From positions 4,360,001-4,424,000 of the forward strand of contig JAWQUS010000011.1 in NCBI GenBank assembly GCA_036365455.1: a stretch of DNA of 64,000 nucleotides, in the 5' to 3' direction. The notes beneath the pieces were generated by a model. The model was not told where the DNA came from. It saw only the letters and a program-made list of their open reading frames with translations, and searched no databases. The stretch's first letter is position 1. Every line of letters starts with the position of its first letter. Shown piece after piece: positions 47,701-59,673 of the stretch. A program made the translations under genes and the position numbers. Origin of the DNA: Macrosoma leucophasiata. Its lineage: Eukaryota; Arthropoda; Insecta; Lepidoptera; Hedylidae.

Positions 47701-50700
47701 TTAAATGTAACTGCCTTGGTAGTCTAGTGGTAGCAGGCCATTAATACTACGCTGAGGTCCTGGGTTCGATTCCCGGGTAGGGGGTTATCAGAGATAATGG
47801 TGTAAAGTCCTTTATCGCTGGTTCTATTGGGATTTTTCCATTTTCTGGAAATTTCCCAGTACCTCGAAGTTTGGTAATGTGCCCGGAGATGTCAACAGGC
47901 TCGCCACCACACAACACACACACATGGGCCAAAACGTAACTGGCGAATCGTGGGTGTTTGCATGTATGCTTGAATGCATGCATGCAAACACCTACCTTTG
48001 TCTACCCCTTCGGGGATTACATGCGTGAATTTACGTAAATGTTATGGCGACACCAATGGCTGCGTAAAAAAGTAGCGAGCTCCAGAGTGTACCTACGTCA
48101 GATAGCACAAGATTAAATTAATTCAAAGTTCTGCAGGTAGGTAACGGGCTCCTATTACTAAGACTCCGCTGTCGGTCTGTGTGACACCAGGCTGGGTCTT
48201 ATGAACCGTGATAGCCAGAGAGTTGAAATGTTTATAGATGATGTATTTCTATTGCGGCTATTACAAGAAATAGTAAAAACAGAATACATAAAATAAAATA
48301 TTTGACTGGCTCCCAAACAACAGACCTGTTACTTTTAATATCATAATCTATTTCATGACTCTAAACTCTGTGACAGACTATCGAACATACATATTGTCGA
48401 AGGTGACGTGATTCCCCTGAGGTCACAACCTCTGTTTTTGTGTGTCTCAATGTATTGACACGCAAAAACTTGGTCATTTCTTGGGATCTTAAGGTCAGTA
48501 ACAAGGTCTGTTTATTGTATTACTTTTTATTTAGTCTTAATAATGGACGTAAATTTGATAAAGGTAATTGGTTTTTAACTATTTTAGAATATGAAGCTTT
48601 GATTTGTTGTATGGTTCAATTTAGGTAGAAAGATGGTTACGGATGGTTACGGTTATGAAAAACGGTAAGGTTATTCAATGTACTAAATGAAACCTATTGT
48701 ACCTTCTTCGTTTAGCCTAAAATGGCGTCTAATTTTGAGTTCAGTCCAACGGGGTCCCTGTTCGTTAGAACGGACTCTCACTTAGTCCATTGTTTTTAAT
48801 ACATATATTCGGTTGCTAATTTGCTATAAAATTTTACATCCTTCTCAAATGGCCGAATACTCAAACGTCACTCGATTTTAAGCAACCCTCAAATGAGCGC
48901 TATCTCTATCGTTTAATTAAACGTGTTTTATAAAGACAGAAGACTCTTAAGTCCCACTTAGATTTAAGTGACGTTTGAGTATTTGGCCGAATGTGTTAAA
49001 GTTAGAGATGAATGTAAAATTTTACATTAAATTTAACAAATATTTTTGTGCAACCTTAAAACTTTGTAAATTTTTGGAACTGACTGGAGTTGTAAAAAGA
49101 TAAAGTTTGTATTTGGTATAGAACGGAGTAACGATTCTTGTAGTGTTGTACAATATTACTACAAGACAGGCCTTATTTTGTAATGACTATTCTGTAGTAG
49201 TGTCAAATCTTACCTATAATAGCACATCTTTGGGTCCGGATGCAAGTCAGGGCAGTTGAAGGCAACTGGACAATTTGTAGAGTTGTCTGTATTAGGTATC
49301 GAGGTACAACCAAGCTCTTGGTAGAAACCTACCAAGTTACAGTCCCCCGCCAAATCTGTCAGTACGGGGCCAAGTACTGGAAATTAATTAAAAAGTTAAG
49401 AAAAATAATTATTATTAAATAAATATCCGCCGCTTCTTGACACGATATGAATAGAGAGGAGATTCCTCTCTCTGCGTCCCTAACCATATGGGTCAACAAC
49501 CTAATCATCATAATTGAGTATCATGAATATGAGGAAAAAGGTTGGAGGTGTCGAAAGTCAAGCCGTCTGGGCGCTTTCGTTGAAGACGCTGCCTATATAA
49601 ATCTTTTAGGATATAATAAAACAATGTATGGTGGAATATTTTCTCTCTGGTATTAATAGTTGGTATAAGAATCTTTCACTCATAAATATTCACAAAGCGA
49701 AGACAAAAGAATCAAGTTTCATACATTGATTTGTACAAAAAAGGTTAGAAAAAGGTACAAGATAAAACGGATTAGAAATATTATCTAGGGAACCTAAAGA
49801 ACATTTTCTGGTATGTAAATTATTTTTAAATCACCGGAATAAAAATCATCTCTCCTAACACCAGTAGAAGCACTCCATACTAAAGTTCGATTTTAAACGT
49901 TCTATTAATAAATTTAATGAGTTAAAAATATTTTAAGTATCAGGAAATGTTGTTTAGGTTCACTGGATAGTAATTCCATGCTGTTTTACCGTGTACCTTT
50001 TTTTAATATTTGATTATTTGCCTTGGCTGATAATCTGTGATACCTAATACGTATTTTATAACTCTATATGGTTAACACTACACTGTTGTGACACCTCTAT
50101 TAAAGATTAACACAATTTGCTTACTAAATAGGTCGTTTATTCAAATAAGCTGTTCATTTCCATGCATCAATAAATAACAATTTAATAAGCAATTTCATAT
50201 GACAACACGCTGTATATGGTACGGTTTGCATGGCAAGTTTCTACTGACCTAGTGATATATAATTTTAGAATGATTCATGTTATTTAAAAAAAATGTAATG
50301 GGAATTCAAGTGTTTATGTATAATTAGGTAACTAGGATCGAGGTCATTGTAACATTTATCCAAGCTAAGACGTTAAGCCCGGCACCGACTGTGATTTTAA
50401 ATATTTTTTTTAAGTCATGTAGGTACTCACGTGGAAAATTAACATTTCAAATTGGGTATTTTATCAGTAAGATACAGTCTGTAAACATGTATACGTTAAA
50501 GTTTGATTTTTTTAATGCAAAGCTATGGTTTTGCCCCTTTAACTATAGTAGGTACATAACACTTCCACACACCTAGCACAAATAAAAATATTGTTTTTTT
50601 TTTACTGGTGGTAGAGCTCCAGTGACGCATTACCTAATAATAATATACTTGCCGCTAAATGGTAGTGTTTAGCACTATCGTGTTCCGGTCAGGTGGTAAT

Positions 50701-53700
50701 GTATGGCCCTGTAATTTCCGGCACAGAGGCATAACACCTTAGGCCTCAGGAGTGGTAACGCATCTGAATTTTGACCTTGGTTTTTGTGTGGGTGTCTATA
50801 GGCTGCAGTGACGGAATAGATCTATTCCGTGGCTGCAGTCATCACTTAACATCAATGTTAACTGCATGCTTGTTTGCCACTATTGACATAAAAAAAAATA
50901 TGTTGTGTGCAGATGCTCTACCACGGGAATTGAAGATAACATATTCGGTAATCTTAACTTAATATTATAAAGCTGAAGAGTTTGTTTGTTTGTTTGAACG
51001 CGCTAATCTCAGAAACTACTGGTCCGATTTGAAAAACTCTTTCAGTGTTAGACAGTCTATTTATCGAGGAAGGCTTTAAGCTATTTATATATTATAATTA
51101 TAATTATAATCTAAACTAATATTATAAAGCTGAAGAGTTTGTTTGTTTGTTTGTTTGAACGCGCTAATCTCAGAAACTACTGGTCCGATTTGAAAAGTTC
51201 TTTCAGTGTTAGACAGTCTATTTATCGAGGAAAGCTTTAGGGTATATCTATAATCATCACGCTAAGACGAATAGGAGAGGGTAGGTAATATTGCACCCGC
51301 GCGAAGCCGGGGCGGGCCACAAGTTATATAGATAATAGATAGGTATTATGGAAATTGATTCGTACCGGCGACAGTATCTAGTCCACACACGCATTTTTTA
51401 AAACTAAGAAGTCGAATAAGTTATCCTTAAAAACCAAGCCTACATTCGAGGAAACAAATTTGAAGTAAAAAAAACCTTCGATCAAATAAGCATCGACGAA
51501 ACAAGGTATCGGTGAATCGTTTTCGATCAAACGTACATCGAGCAATGAAGTTTCGGCGAAATAAAGCATCGCTCAATGAAGTCTTCGATGTATAGTTGTC
51601 GGCCAATGATTTTTCGATGAAACGTATTTCGCAGTAAAGTAGGGAACCCCTCTACCACAATTTCATTTTGTATTTCAATTAGTGTCAAGCAACTGTTTTC
51701 GGGTTAATGCTGTATTTGAAGATACTTGCGTTTTATTTAAATGTAAATACATTTAAATAAAACGCAAGTATCTTAAGTATAATAAAAATTGCAATCGAGT
51801 GATAATGTAAATCGATTTATTACTTCCTTTGTAATTTAAATAAGCAATATTTGATTAATTTACTGCCTCAGTAGCGTAGTGGTAGCAGGCCACTACTATT
51901 ACGCTGAAGGTCCTGGGTTCGATTCCCGGGTCGGGAACTATCAGAGATAAAGGTTTAAAATCCTTTATCTCTGGTTCTATTGGGATTATTCCATTTTCTG
52001 GAAGTTTCCCAGTACCCCGGAGTTTGGTAATGTGCCCGGAGATGGCAACAGGTTCGCCACCTGTTACATGGGCCAAAACGTAACCGGCGAGTCGTGGGTG
52101 TTTGCATGTATGATTGAATGCATGCATTTACCTCTGCCTACCCCTTCGGGGATTACAGGCGTGATGTTACGTGATTAATTTACGGACGGTTTTATAAATG
52201 TTTGTCGTTATTGTATAGGTACCAGCGGTCCGCCCCGCCTTCGCACGGGTGCTATGTTACCTACGTTACTACTATAATCATAAGATAATTATCATATAGC
52301 ACTCCTGTATAGTATAGCTTTCCGATTGTGAAAGAATTTTCATGATCGGTTCAGTATTTCTGAATATCAGTCATACAAACAAACAAACAAATCGACATAT
52401 CAGTAGTTACGACGTAGCTGAAGAACTGAGAATTGAGCACAAAACAGTTTTGGCGCATTTGAAAAAAGCTGGGTACAAAAAAAAGCTCGATGTTTGGGTA
52501 CCTCACGAGCTCACTGTATGAAACCTAATGAACCGTGTACTCATTTGTGATTCTTTATTACGACGTAATGAAACCGAATCATTTTTGAACAAGCTGGTGA
52601 TAAAAAGTGGATCACGTACGACAAGAACGTGCGAAAAAGGTCGTGGTCAAAGGCCGGTCAGGCTTCACAGACTGTGGCGAAACCCGGGTTAACTCGCAAT
52701 AAGGTGATGTTGTGTGTGTGGTGGGATTGGAAGGGCATTATTCATTATGAGCTATTACCACCAGGCAGGACTATCGATTCTGAACTCTACTGCGAACAAC
52801 TGATGAGATTAAAGCAAGAAGTTGAGAGAAAGCGGCCGGAATTGATCAACAGACGGGGTGTGGTGTTTCATCATGATAATGCTAGACCTCACACATCTAT
52901 AGCCACTCAGATAAAATTAAGAGAGTTTGGCTGGGAGGTGTTAATGCATCCGCCGTATAGTCCTGACCTTGCACCTTCAGATTTCCACCTGTTTCGGTCT
53001 CTTCAGAATTCTTTATGCAATGTTAGGTTAACATCACGAGAGGACTGCCAAATCCACTTGTCGCGGTATTTTGATGAGAAGTGCCAAAATTTATATAGCA
53101 ACGGGATCATGTCCCTACCTACAAGATGGTAAAAGGTTATCGAACAAAATGGTACATACATACTTAAGTTCAATTTAAATAAACTATATTAAAAAATGTT
53201 TTGAATTATCTTAAAAAATGCGAAGAAACTTTTTCCCCAACCTAATATAATATTATCACAATTAAATAAGGCAGGTAAGAAGGTAGGTAACTATATTATA
53301 ATGTAGATGATGTAATATTTGATCCAATTGTATAAATAGTAAATTGATACGCATACTTACTTACTACGTTCCATCAAAACCACATACTTAGGTACCTACT
53401 ATTCTGTTACCGACAAACTTATGATTTTCCAATCATTTGTATATAAGAAAATTATCAGCTATATAAGGTAATTTAATAATACATATAAAAGAGTCTGAAC
53501 TGGAATTTTGGTAATGAAATGGGACACAGATGTTTGCGAGCATTTGTTCTTTAACACTAATGGCCGGTTTCTCGAACGTTTTCCAAATCTCTGTTTACGT
53601 AATAGGCCTTTTTTAACCGACTTTGAAAAAAGGAGGAGGTTCTCAATTCGCCCGGATCTTTTTTTTTTTTTATGTATGTTCCCCGATAATTCTAAAACGC

Positions 53701-56514
53701 CTTTACCGTTTTCGATAATTTTGGTTTCGTTTGAAAGGGTGTTCCTCCCAGTTAGTCCCATTGTAACCATGTCAATATATGATGATGGGATCCTGGAGAA
53801 ATCGAGGGAACTCTTCAAATTTCATAGCACACTTGAAAGATTTTCGATATTTTTTATTATAATAATGTTCCGTGCCTTGTGGCCGTATACTTCACAGGTG
53901 GGCCCATTGTCACCATGACAAGATGTGATGATGGGATCCTGGAGAAATCGAGGGAACTACTCAAATTTCATAGCACACTTGAAAGGAGATGAGGATGGAG
54001 GTGATGATGATGGAGGTGGTGATGATGGAGGTGATGATGATGATAATATCACTATTGCCTTGGCCGACTTCAAACCTATGAGTAGGTAGGTACGTAGCCC
54101 ATATTAAAGTAATTGAGTTTATTTTTCGCTTTTTAGTGCTTTTGTCTATTCAGTTTTGAAATTTTTTTTGAAGGCGGTGTTTTTTTTCTTAAACTAACAT
54201 TTGCGTCAAATATGAACGGGTTGCTGGAATACCTGTCTAGTTAATTCTGAGCTATGATTAACTGCCATAAGCCATTCGTATGAATTCATATGCACTTTGA
54301 CATAGGTTTTCATTTGACAATAGATTTTAAATGATGGTAACAACGTTTCGTTAAATTAAGGTGTTTTAAATGCTTTTCAAGCAACCCATTTCGCAATTGG
54401 CGAAAGTAGGTAATGAGTGTAATTAGCAGTGAGAATTTAAAAATTTGTCACAGTTTGACTGGATTTTGATAATTCCTGAGAAGGGCGGATTTAAGCCCGG
54501 TAAATTTTTTTGAATTGTCATTTATTATGTCTTTATATCACGCAAACCGCTTGCAAAAACTGAGCTTATTAGATTTTGTATCAAATGACAAACGTCGGTT
54601 AAAATCTCGATTTTAGCCTATCTAGGATATAAGAATACCTATTTCTCGCTCTTTCTCAAGTGGCGTCCGGCGTTTGGACACTTGTCCTGCCCGAGATTGC
54701 CGCTGATAGTATGACAACAGTCTAAAGAAAACGAACGTGACTTATACTGTGGTATGACGCTTTTGGAAAAATGTCTGCGAAAACTGTGACGCTTTTGGAA
54801 AAATGTCTGTGGCATCTGAGCACGGTTTGTATTAATTCTATGATGGTAGGTATCATGTGTTTTATGACTCGACCTTCGAACTGAAGCAAACGTTCCACGC
54901 GGTCAGCGTTCCGATGACTGTAACTATTTAGTGATGATTTCCTCAAGCATTTCCTTGTTCCGGGAATACTAAGCTGTTGCTTAATTGTATTCGTTTTTAA
55001 TTACAATGTAAAAAGATCAAATTAGTCTTGTAATTGATTCATATTAAACGAATTTCGTATCGCTCTAAGTTTTGGAGAAGTCTTGTACGTATGAAGTTCC
55101 GAAAATTCCTAAAAATCTTATACTAGATACCTACCTGCCTACTAATACATTTAGCTTGTAAAGCTAAATTGTAAAGGTCAAGTAAATCGAATTATGTAAA
55201 ATATCACCCCTCAACTTTTTTGTAACAATTTCTAAATTCAAAATTTAAATAATTTATTTCAAATTGGTCTACAAGGACACTTTTGTATTGTCGGATTATA
55301 GCTACCGGGCTAACTAGAGTGAATGACTAATAATAATAATCCAATAGGTATTAATGAATACCAATTTAATAATAAAATTTAACCGATATGTAAATCATCA
55401 CATTTTTCAATTCCTTCACAGAAGAAAAAGAAAAATCTGTTCGTCATAATCATAGTCATTCACTTAGCAGAGTTCCAAGCGCAGGCACTACTGAGAAGAA
55501 CTCCGCTACCGAACAAACTCAGCGTGTTGCTCTTTTGTCAAAACCTTAGATTTAATACAAATATTATTAAATAGAATTAAAATTAAAATAGAATTAAATT
55601 TTAAAAAGACAATGTGAACATCGAAAACGAAATTTCCAAAACCTTTAGTGTATCAATATACGTTTGACAAAAACGTAGTATTGACGAAGATATTTTAATA
55701 TTTCTTGATTTCACCGTCCAATTCACCAGTGTTGTACCACGCTGTTAGAAATAGAAATAGAAAATATTTTTATTTCGAATAGATCTTTACAGATACTTTC
55801 AAAAACGTCAATAAATCATAAAATAACTAGAGTGACGTTATAACCAGCTTCAATTTTAAATGGGCCGTTTTGAGTCACTTCACTACTCGTAATGTTTTGA
55901 ATCGTTATGATATATCTTAACAACTATTACACTTTATGACTAGGTTTAATTTTCTCAGACAAATACCTAGTAAGTAGGTATTATTTACCCAATACTTTTT
56001 GGAATATGAATAAAAGATAGTCAACATCCCAATTGTTATTGATTATTAATACCAAACCACAAATTCAATAAAGATAATTTATAAAGCTTTTCTTCTATTA
56101 TAAAAGACTAGCTGTGCCCACGACTTCGTCCGCGTAGATACTAGACAATATTTTTTTGTTAAATTCTTCGCGTATAAAGTCGCGGGCACGGGTAGTCAGT
56201 AAATTAAATACGCTTAAGTAACTCTACTTTAAAGTTTTGAAGTAGTGCTTGAAGTAAATATTCGATTGACCGACAACGCTCCTTATTACAATCCACCTGT
56301 GAACCGCGTACAAATCCGTTGGGAATTTTCGAAGTTATAACGTACCAGACAGGCAGACAAAAATTGTTTTTTTTTTAATTCCTGTTACTCTTCTTTAAGC
56401 GCCTCCTATCAGTTTTTTAGAAAAAATAAATAATGTACTGACCCTCGACTTTTACTGTCTTATTAAATGCATTGATAACTTACCAAACATCACAAAAAAG
56501 ATTACAGCCTTCAT
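44748..56514 (-). CDS. Secreted cysteine-rich protein with VWC-like modules, complete, 5 exons
   Basis: Exons in transcription order: 56514-56484, 49376-49214, 47677-47472, 45376-45122, 44929-44748. All introns are GT-AG and frames join (phases 1, 2, 1, 1), giving 837 nt and 278 residues. The N-terminus (MKAVIFFVMF...) is a signal peptide that would be cut near Gly-Asp-Cys. The mature protein is Cys-rich, with VWC-type CxxCxC motifs in exon 3 (C-S-Q-A-C-S-C, variant) and exon 5 (C-T-K-C-S-C), a CC-x(5)-C motif closing exon 3, and a C-I-C in exon 4. There is no membrane anchor. VWC modules often bind BMPs or matrix proteins, but no specific role can be read here. The pattern resembles insect proteins labelled kielin/chordin-like; the family is inferred and the ligand unknown. 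Introns are full of repeats, including a truncated mariner in the 7.1-kb first intron. Confidence 0.85.
46137..46495 (-). repeat. Interspersed repeat A, reverse copy
   Basis: Inverted partner of 43155-43520, in intron 3 of the VWC-like gene. Confidence 0.7.
46934..47104 (-). repeat. Repeat family X, short form
   Basis: Reverse copy of a subtype that begins GGCCCCGTAATAACCATCAC and lacks the right half of the long form. Intron 3 of the VWC-like gene. Confidence 0.7.
47302..47344. repeat. Perfect 19-bp inverted repeat, 5-nt loop
   Basis: Arms 47302-47320 and 47326-47344 (CAAAATTATTGACAAACGT and complement). It lies about 130 bp downstream of exon 3 of the VWC-like gene (transcription order). 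Confidence 0.9.
47711..48036 (+). repeat. tRNA-Gly-like SINE (family 2), intron 2 of the VWC-like gene
   Basis: Full-length copy; tRNA-like head with GTGGTAGCAGG and TGGGTTCGATTCCCGGG, and the shared GGGGATTACATGCGTGAA tail. Confidence 0.85.
48136..48328 (+). repeat. Fragment of another lepidopteran high-copy repeat
   Basis: Contains CTATTACTAAGACTCCGCTG, GAACCGTGATAGCCAGA and GATGATGTATTTCT, blocks of a repeat commonly seen in moth genomes. Intron 2 of the VWC-like gene. Confidence 0.6.
50603..50892 (-). repeat. Repeat family X, long form, with internal palindrome
   Basis: Reverse copy. A GGCTGCAGT block is duplicated around a perfect ACGGAATAGATCTATTCCGT palindrome (about 50812-50831), absent from the other copies. 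Confidence 0.8.
50961..51330 (+). repeat. Tandem pair of an interspersed repeat, period about 157 bp
   Basis: AATATTATAAAGCTGAAGAG starts at 50961 and again at 51118; each is followed by a TTTG microsatellite and AACGCGCTAATCTCAGAAAC. The second unit has one more TTTG. Related reverse copies lie near 56,105-56,200 and 60,060-60,210. Confidence 0.75.
51719..51774. repeat. Perfect 25-bp inverted repeat, 6-nt loop
   Basis: Arms 51719-51743 and 51750-51774 are exact complements. Intron 1 of the VWC-like gene. Confidence 0.9.
51863..52171 (+). repeat. tRNA-Gly-like SINE (family 2), intron 1 of the VWC-like gene
   Basis: Full-length copy with intact A- and B-box-like elements and the common tail ending GTTACGTG. 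Confidence 0.85.
52222..52392 (+). repeat. Repeat fragment flanking the truncated mariner
   Basis: Contains GGTCCGCCCCGCCTTCGCAC and ends in the CAAACAAACAAA tract where the mariner fragment begins. Confidence 0.5.
52393..53244 (+). mobile_element. Mariner fragment, 5'-truncated, in intron 1 of the VWC-like gene
   Basis: Same family as the 17.1-kb copy and very similar to it, but it starts inside the transposase after a CAAACAAACAAA tract, so it lacks the left inverted repeat and the first DNA-binding helices. It has a TGA at 52517, a short deletion near 52594-52603 that removes the first catalytic region, and an open part at 52629-53132 with HHDNARPHT and PYSPDLAPSDFHLF. The right inverted repeat is present at about 53215-53244. 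Confidence 0.9.
53613..54050 (+). repeat. Repeat with local duplication and GAT-rich microsatellite
   Basis: Starts AACCGACTTTGAAAAAAGGA, a widespread moth repeat edge (also near 58,055, and reversed near 62,670 and 26,670). Two similar blocks of about 85 bp (from about 53,755 and 53,903, both with GATGATGGGATCCTGGAGAA) follow, then a GATGAT/GGAGGT tract at 53986-54050. The 136-aa frame over it is not a gene. Confidence 0.6.
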
Positions 56515-56565
56515 GGTCCACTATTTGCGAGACTTTCAACACAAGCACAAAGTTTTCAAAAACAA

Positions 56566-56576
56566 TATAAATATAT
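56566..56576 (-). promoter_or_regulatory. Candidate TATA box of the VWC-like gene
   Basis: A TATATTTATA stretch on the minus strand lies about 52-62 bp upstream of the start codon at 56514. This spacing would leave a 5' UTR of about 20-30 nt. The call rests on position and composition only, in an AT-rich genome. Confidence 0.3.
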
Positions 56577-58177
56577 TTGTTTTAACTCGTTGCCAGACGC
56601 AAGCGAGCGATCGGCGACGAGTGCGTCACTGAAATGATTTGTTTTGCGGATAAACTTTAACCGATACCATCGTGTAACATTACGCCTGATTTACACTATG
56701 TTAAGTGCATAGAATAGAGAATAATGTGCAGGTACGAGTGATAAGCGTAAGTTTTTAAATACGTACTAGCGTTTGTTTCGCGTATAAAATGATACTATCG
56801 TATGCTGTTAGCTCTTGAACATCGATAGAGCAACACCGGAGAGGAGTAGCCATATGCAGGCTTTCCCCTCTGTCAAAGTACAAGCCCAAATGGGCCTACA
56901 CCTGTCGCCTAGATGTTTAAATGTGTGCGTGAAATTGATTCTGTATTTTGTTAAAGTCAAGGTGTGAGTTTCGTAGTAATAGACGATTTTTGTAGTGTGC
57001 ACACGCACACATGCGTGCGACACACACGTGTCGCACGCATTTCCCCCGCAAAAAAATACAGACCGTTTTGCATCGGTAATAAATGATATGGCTACTCCCC
57101 TCCGGTCCGCCGCGACCGGTGGCCCGTGTTGCTCTATGTGAACATCCTACAGGTAGATTATTGAGAAATATTTACTTACAGTATAACGATGTTTGATTAT
57201 CTCTCGCCTGTATTTACTTTTATCTGACTTACCTTGACCATATTATACCTGCCTATGTATTTTACTGACAGTGATGTTTTACACCTTATTGGCAAAAAAG
57301 TATTCACTTTAAAATAGTCCCGTCCTTGTAAAATTACTTCTCCTTCGCGTTGCTCTTCGTCTCGCTTTTTCTTTTTATTATCCTTTTGCGGCTATTTTTG
57401 TAATCTTCCGTACACTTTTCTTTTGCAGCTTTTTCAAATGCATCGAATAATTCGATTTTTCACCAAAATAATCAGGGAACTTATACTTGAGGTCTGACAT
57501 TTCATATTGCATGTTAAAATTGCACAACACGGCATTTTTACCAAGAGATGTGTCGTTTTAAGCAGACATGCAACTTCGTCCGGCGAGCGAATGGCTCGGG
57601 CGAACTAAGATTGGTTTTGCATAGTTGCGGCGCGCTTTCCACGCCCACATTACCATTCCATCCTTATTTATTTATTCCGTGGCCGCCCCGGTGCCTATAG
57701 CATAAAGCAAAGCCGAGGCGGAAAAAAATCGACGGTACGGTTTACTTCAATTGAATTTCGAATTTCTTCAGACATGCAATCCACGCACAATACAAGGGGC
57801 GGCTTTCCTACATTCATTGAATTAAAAATTTCTTCAGATATGAAATCAACACGTGGAAAGGTGGCTCAGGGGCGTTCTAGGCTTACGTCTTAAATTTTTT
57901 TTTGTTTTTTTTTTTCAAACGTTTAAACCAAAGTCTTTGGGGCGGCCTGCCGGCCACCCCTGGGCCGCCCCTCGCGACCTGCCGCCCCGGGCTATAGCCC
58001 TTCTGGCCCTAGGGTAAATACACCCCTGATTATTACGAATTTAGTGACTTTTAAACGACTTTAAAAAGGAGGAGGTTCTCAATTCGCCTGTATGTTTTTT
58101 TTGTGTATATGTTACGTAATTTCTCCGTCGTTTGTGGGCCGATTTGCAAATTATTTTTTAATTTTATTATTTTCCTA

Positions 58178-58363
58178 TTGTGTTCCGGTTAGATGGTAAT
58201 GTTTGGCCCTGTTATAACTATCACAGATACGTAAGAATTAAGGTCTCAGGAGTGGCAACGCATCTGCATTTTGACCTCTGGTCATTTTGTGGGTGTCTTT
58301 AGGAAACATGCATTACATAACATCATTGTGAACTTGTTTGCCACCATCATGATGTAAAGAAAA
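58178..58363 (-). repeat. Repeat family X, short form with long-form edge
   Basis: Reverse copy resembling the short subtype, with a GTGTTCCGGTTAGATGGTAAT lead that belongs to the long form. Confidence 0.65.
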
Positions 58364-58403
58364 CTTCTTACGTAAGTTTTTTCCTGATTTTATTTTTAAT
58401 GTA

Positions 58404-58647
58404 TCCTCACGAATGTAATCCCCGAAGGAAGGAGTAAGCAGTAAATGCATGCCTAGAAGCATACATGCAAATTGGCCTGCCTTGGCAAATGCCTGTTGAC
58501 ATTTCCGGATTACATAATATTACCAAACTCCGAGGCACTGAGCAACTGCCAGAAAATTGAAATATCCAACTACAACCAGAGGCAAAATAGGATTCCACAC
58601 CGTTATCTCTGATAGCCCCCGACCCGGGAATCGATCCCAGGACTCGA
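58404..58647 (-). repeat. tRNA-Gly-like SINE (family 2), head-truncated
   Basis: Reverse copy that runs from the tail to the B box (complement GGGAATCGATCCCAGG) and then stops; more diverged than the others. Confidence 0.75.
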
Positions 58648-59039
58648 ACAGTATAGAAATCACATCACATGTCAATCCATTGCTTGTATTTCATCACACC
58701 TCCGACTCCGCGTAGCGCGCCTCACCTTTTACTAAATCCATTAAAGTAGTTTTTTCTAGAAAGAGCATCCATACTCACAAACTTTTTCATTTGTAATATT
58801 AGTAGGATAAAAGAAATGTATTTCAATTTTTAATTTTTGCGCTTGAATTTACTTTGTGTATGCATTTTCGACTACGAATCGCCTGTAGCACGACCAACGA
58901 CCACTATGCTGAATGACTTTTGTCCTATTAGGTATGTATGTATGTATATACACGCCAAATCCCTTACGGGGTAGGCAGAGAGTGTTAGCCAGGTCTCTTA
59001 GAATGGCAGTTCTCTTCTTCTTGTGTCAATGGCCAGTTT

Positions 59040-59286
59040 CTTTTTCATGTAATAAAAGTGGCAAACAAGCATGCAGTTCACATTGATGTTAAGTGATGAC
59101 TGCGGCTTATAGATACCCACACAATGACCAGAGGTCAAAATGCAGATGCGTTACCACTCCTGAGGCTTACGGTGTTATGTTTCTGTGCCGGAAATTACAG
59201 GGCCGTACATTACCACCTCACCGGAACACGATAGTGCTGAACACTACCATTTAGCGGTAAGTATATTAGGTTATGCGGTGGTAACT
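59040..59286 (+). repeat. Repeat family X, long form, between genes 2 and 3
   Basis: Forward copy with all conserved blocks, near the 3' end of the DM9 gene. Confidence 0.8.
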
Positions 59287-59667
59287 AAAGAGCGATTGGG
59301 TCGTCACGTCCCGATGCCTTCGCACACCTAATTATTGGACTCAAAATATTTTTTTAAGTAAAACAATGAATTATTTAAAACATTTTAATTAAAATACTCT
59401 ATATCAATTTTATTAATTACATACATTTGTCTTTTTTATTATAAAGTAGGTATCTATTGATATAATACATAATATTTATCTATTATTCAACTCATCCCTT
59501 TTTTTCTCTAGTTACATCCATTCATAAAAGTCTATAAATATTGTAATGTACACAGTACACTACAGTGCACACAATACACTGTACACTACAGTGTACACAT
59601 GAAAACTGACACATGTACCTGTAATACTTTGTAACTAGGTTTACGATTCCATGGCAAGTAAAACGAT

Positions 59668-59673
59668 TTTATT
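59668..59673 (-). terminator. AATAAA directly after the DM9-gene stop codon
   Basis: The hexamer AATAAA (minus strand) begins at the base after the TAA stop. If used, the 3' UTR would be only some 15-30 nt long. Another AATAAA on the minus strand occurs near 59436, so the short form is not certain. Confidence 0.35.

Larger units (their letters stand above)
56577..59667. other. Intergenic spacer between genes 2 and 3
   Basis: Holds a composite repeat at about 56,812-57,145 (related to 8,998-9,120) with a 13-bp perfect hairpin (57011-57023 with 57028-57040), a GC-rich stretch near 57,940-58,020, two SINE/family X pairs, and a GTACACT-rich microsatellite (59546-59599). No gene supported. Confidence 0.55.

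Noticed and set aside
53508..53918. 136-aa ORF
   Set aside because: Lies over the AACCGACTTTGAAAAAAGG repeat and its local duplication; no protein signature.
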